From: Labyrinthula sp. Ha
Lineage: Eukaryota; Sar; Bigyra; Labyrinthulida; Labyrinthulaceae
NCBI GenBank assembly: GCA_015227615.1
Contig: JAALGZ010000005.1
Coordinates: forward strand, 1,922,001 to 1,986,000
Reading direction: 5' to 3'
DNA length: 64,000 nucleotides
Of the stretch, positions 60,679 to 64,000 are shown piece after piece; the stretch's first letter is position 1, and every line of letters starts with the position of its first letter. The position numbers and the translations under genes were made by a program. The notes beneath the pieces were generated by a model, which was given only the letters and a program-made list of their open reading frames with translations, did not search any database and had not been told where the DNA came from.

Positions 60679-61713
60679 ATGGCAAACCATCTAAAAGAGA
60701 TAGTCAAGTTCTTGAAAACAAAATCTGCTGCAATTCCAGATGTCGGAATCGTGTGTGGTTCAGGTTTGAGTGAACTTTCTAAAATATTGGAAGATCCTAC
60801 AACAGTTGACTATAAAGATATCCCAAACTTTCCACAAACCACTGTGAAAGGGCACGCAGGTGCTTTAGTGTTTGGAAAATATGCTGGTTTGAATATTATA
60901 TGTCTAAAAGGAAGATTCCATTCTTATGAAGGCCACGATATGAAAACAGTAGGTCTTCCTGGGCGTCTATTCTCACTGCTTGGCTGCAAGACAATGATCG
61001 TAACTAATGCTGCTGGTGGAATAAATCGTGGGTTTAACATTGGAGACATCATGATTATCGAAGATCATATTGGATTTCCACTTCTAGCAGGTAAAACCCC
61101 ACTTCTTGGACCAAACGACAATGATATTGGGCCAAGGTTTCCTCCAATGTCCTCCGCGTACACAAAAGAACTTCGTCAACTAGCAATCTCTACTGCAAAA
61201 GCTCTTGGCATGGAAAAGTTTGTACGATCTGGGTAGCTTATATTTCCTTTATTTAGTCTTAGTTGTTACTGTATGGTAAGTGGACCTGCTTTTGAAACTG
61301 GTTCGGAAAGTGCGATGATTGGAAGCTTTGGAGCTGATGCAGTAGGTATGAGTACTGTCCCTGAAGTAACATTAGCTACTCATGCTGGCATGAATGTCCT
61401 CGGTTTTTCTCTAATTACAAATAAAGTTATCTTACCAGGTGATATTACAGGCACTCCAGCGTCTCATGAAGAAGTTTTAGAGACTGGAGAGATGCGAAAA
61501 GTGGATGTGCAGAACTTAGTAAAAGGAGTGCTGAAAAAGTTAGGGCAGGAGAATTGGGAGAAAGAAGTTTTGAAAGAGGATGTTTTCCAATTTAAAGTGT
61601 GTGGAGAAAATAAAAGCATCTTTCAGGAGTTGAAGGATCTTGATATAACTAGAATGACTCCAATTGATGCTTTGATTAAACTCAGTGAGCTCAAGGAGAA
61701 GTACACTGTTTAG
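60679..61713 (+). CDS. Purine nucleoside phosphorylase (trimeric type) with extended C-terminus
   Basis: Phosphorolysis of inosine and guanosine to base and ribose-1-phosphate (purine salvage). Two exons (60679-61232, 61263-61713) with a 30-nt intron give 334 aa. The ATG at 60679 starts MANHLKEIVKFL; a longer frame has no ATG. Family motifs are GIVCGSGLSEL, VKGHAGALVFG, GRFHSYEGHD, TNAAGGIN, SGPAFET, ADAVGMSTVPEV and GFSLITNKV. The trimeric PNP core ends near residue 285; human PNP is 289 aa. The remaining ~50 residues end ELKDLDITRMTPIDALIKLS followed by ELKEKYTV, which strongly resembles the C-terminal helix motif of MutS proteins ('D...lTPleALn.L.eLk'). It is convergent with the GT8 gene (24 bp). 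Confidence 0.93.
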
Positions 61714-61737
61714 ATCAACTAAACATAAAAATATGCC

Positions 61738-62908
61738 CTACGGCCATATTCTTTGGCTAAGTTTCATTGGCTTGTATGCCCCATTATGAGATCCACAAAG
61801 ATTTCTGTCTCTACAGCATCTTCTAGTTTTGTCAAGGCCAAGTCTTTCTTCTAACTCATTTCTAGCATCCCACCATCTCGTGTGTGTCATTTCACAGAAG
61901 CCCTCTCTTCCCTTATGGCACTCCCAAGGTTTTTGGCATACTGTATAATGAACACTCTTTACAGCTACAAAATTATTCCTATACATAATATTTCTAAAAA
62001 ATATACTCGAACTCTTTGTCACACTTGTTCTTCACTGTCTCCATTGCATTGTAAATACAATCGGACAAAAGATATCCTCTACTAGGTGCAACTTTGTTGA
62101 AGTAATATGCCAAAAGTCCCTGGACAGTTTGTCCACCCCAACACCATCCTATCTTTGATCCTTTCCAGCCAGTACCTGGTCTGAAATCTCCTTCTCTAAC
62201 TAAGGCTGCCAGGTCTTGGTAGATTTGCTCATCCGGTTTAATTAGTAAAAAACCGCCCTGCACTGGAGGTGCAGAGGATCCGCTTCCATCCATAGCGTAG
62301 TCATTTGTATACCCAAGAGCATATTCATCGGGTAGAAAAAATAGTTCGTCTAAGTTTTTTAATATTAGAGCATCCATATCAAGAAGCAAGACTCGTTCAT
62401 AATCAGTTAACTGGAAAGCTCGAAACTTTAGGAGCTCTAAGATGCCGCAGCAACCACTTTCATCAATTTTTTCTCTAAGATAATTATTTTCTATTTCTTC
62501 TGTACGAACTGGTCTCTCAAACTCAAATAATTTAAATCCTAACTTTTTCAAAGGCTCTCGCGTTGTTTGAACACCAGGATGAATTATAGCAACAATGTCG
62601 AAGTCAAGGGCAGTATTTGTTGCATAGAAAGACTGAACAAGAACAGCTGCCCCATCTAGATAAGGACCATCCTTGGTGACTATTACTTAAGAGGTAAACA
62701 TAAAAATACCTGTAATCCCAAGGGCAAACTTCTTCTCTCTCATGTTCTTCTTGTAGGGAGTTTTTCTGTTAGTGTTGGGTTCCAGTATTGATGATATTGA
62801 ATTATCGGGGATATCATTTAAATGGCTTTTTAGATTGATCAAGGTAAGAAGCGATATTACCATGAAGCTAATTACTACAACAAGTAGAACATTTATTATC
62901 TTTGCCAT
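61738..62908 (-). CDS. Glycosyltransferase family 8, glycogenin-like, type II membrane protein
   Basis: Three exons (62908-62710, 62679-62007, 61978-61738) with 30- and 28-nt introns give 1113 nt and 370 aa. An N-terminal anchor (IINVLLVVVISFMVISLLTL, about residues 4-23) makes the catalytic domain lumenal. Family text includes FALGIT (first strand), AAVLVQSFYATNTALDFDIV, a DxD metal site in LLLDMDALILKN, ELFFLPDEYALGY, and QGGFLLIKPDE. The C-terminal part has paired cysteines (PWECHKGREGFC, RRCCRDRNLC), as expected for a lumenal enzyme. GT8 enzymes use UDP-sugars; soluble glycogenin lacks the anchor, so a Golgi or plant GUX-like role is more likely. It is divergent from the ZIP gene (101 bp) and convergent with PNP (24 bp). 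Confidence 0.88.
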
Positions 62909-63009
62909 TTTTTCTCGATAATGGACGGGTTGCTAAACTGCCCATAATCTGATCCTTTGGGAACCGTTAAAGGCTTACATAATTCACAAAAACTATTACG
63001 CGAAAAGAT
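62909..63009. promoter_or_regulatory. 101-bp bidirectional promoter region
   Basis: It lies between the starts of the GT8 gene (minus) and the ZIP9-like gene (plus) and must serve both. No CCAAT or TATA element was recognised. The role is inferred from position. Confidence 0.35.
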
Positions 63010-63923
63010 ATGGAACAGTCTGTGGACTTAATATTTTTGTCGTTTTCGCTTTTTGCGGCCAGTTTCGTTGCTGGTTTGATTCCTTTGTCCATACCAATGA
63101 CTCTGAGGAGTCTTCATGCGTTTAACATATTTGCGTGTGGGCTCTTGCTGGGGACTTGTCTAGCTGTTGTCATCCCTGAAGGTGTGCATACGCTGGAGGC
63201 AGAAGATGGAGGAGAGATTGGGTTTTCTTTAGTGTCTGGGTTTCTCTTCATGTTTTTAATGGATTATTTGTCGCATCAAACTGGTGGGGGACATTCTCAT
63301 AGTCATGGCGGAAACATTAGCTATCACTCAGTGGAGATAAATGAACAGCAGAGTACAGTTTTTAAAATTGTTTATTCTTAGTGGACGACGATGCAAGCAA
63401 TAAATCAGCAAAAAGGGCAAGTGTCACCCTAGGACTTTTAATACACGCAGCAACAGATGGAATTGCCCTAGGAGCAACAAAAGCTTCAGCTGTTATGGGT
63501 GCCGCCCATGAGAACGACGAGAGCGCTGATTCAATTCTGAGTATTGGACAAAGTGAGTTTTTGATATTCTTTGCTCTTTTTTGTCATAAAGTTCCAGCAG
63601 CTGTAGGACTAACATCTTTCCTGAAAAGCACTGGGCTGAGTGATGAAAAGACCAAGCAAAACCTTTTCTTCTTTTCAATTGCGGCGCCAGTTATGGTTAT
63701 TGTGACATTCATCTCCCTAACCTGGACTACCGACGCAACTGGTATTCAGAATACCCAGTTCCCGGGGGTTTGTCTCTTATTCTCTGGTGGAACTTTTCTG
63801 TATGTAAGCACTGTCCACGTTTTAGGAGATCTAGAAATTGGCGGGCTTAGTTTCAACGAAGCCCTTCTTCTCTCTGCAGGAAGCTTAGCACCACTTCTTT
63901 TGATGCAATTTCACGAGCACTAA
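63010..63923 (+). CDS. ZIP metal transporter, SLC39A9 (ZIP9) type
   Basis: It moves zinc or related divalent metal into the cytosol, typically from the Golgi for ZIP9. Two exons (63010-63352, 63382-63923) with a 29-nt intron give 294 aa; human ZIP9 is 307. TM1-3 are followed by a short His-rich loop (GGGHSHSHGG). Signature helices carry HAATDGIALGA (TM4, HxxxDG) and HKVPAAVGL (TM5, HKxPAxxG). The C-terminal helices end LLLMQFHEH. The start MEQSVDLIFLSFSLFAASF puts TM1 almost at the N-terminus, as in ZIP9. Together with the Mn-type CDF at 47-48 kb the window holds one importer and one exporter of divalent metals, though they are not linked. Confidence 0.93.
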
Positions 63924-64000
63924 AGTACCTGTGGACCCGTCTTCAATTTTAATAAGAAAATAACAACTTGTAGTTTGAATTTACAGCTTTGATTTTGATA

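Overview
This window is nuclear DNA from a AT-rich, probably unicellular eukaryote. Seventeen introns could be placed by restoring conserved protein reading frames. Sixteen are only 28-32 nt, one is 65 nt, and all end in TAG. The standard genetic code fits: TAA, TAG and TGA all end genes, and conserved tryptophans are TGG. The organism makes aromatic amino acids (EPSP synthase) and has a 26S proteasome, RNase H2, a mitochondrial branched-chain dehydrogenase E2, Golgi-type sulfo- and glycosyltransferases, and plant/protist-type CDF and ZIP metal transporters. I cannot place the lineage more closely; a stramenopile or another protist is possible.

Genes sit in tight islands separated by gene-poor, AT-rich spacers. 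Island 1 (1-3.6 kb): EPSP synthase (5' end cut by the window), a Golgi sulfotransferase, and a coiled-coil protein resembling Spc25. Island 2 (12.2-17.7 kb): RNase H2 subunit B, a basic proline-rich protein, a tail-anchored protein and an 874-aa PWWP/KOW-like protein. Island 3 (30.9-32.8 kb): a basic proline-motif protein and a single-pass membrane protein with a cysteine-rich ectodomain. Island 4 (37.2-40.1 kb): proteasome ATPase Rpt2 and BCKDH E2. Island 5 (43.8-48.4 kb): a DUF707 protein, a coiled-coil protein, acetyl-CoA acetyltransferase and a Mn-type CDF transporter. Island 6 (52.7-55.1 kb): an inverted pair of paralogous seven-helix membrane proteins of a family I do not recognise. Island 7 (60.7-63.9 kb): purine nucleoside phosphorylase, a GT8 glycosyltransferase and a ZIP9-like transporter.

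The layout is strikingly regular. Plus- and minus-strand genes mostly alternate. Every convergent gap between confident genes is 16-271 bp, and three divergent gaps inside islands are 101-121 bp. The long spacers (about 3.7-13 kb) nearly all lie between two 5' ends. The single spacer that begins at a 3' end (after the Spc25-like gene) shows hints of an unresolved minus-strand gene.

The spacers hold no recognisable tRNA, rRNA, satellite or intact transposon. Some contain broken or unresolved coding relics (20.35-20.73 kb, 36.9-37.2 kb, 57.8-59.6 kb). The EPSP synthase gene itself has a one-base frame slip that is either an assembly error or early decay.
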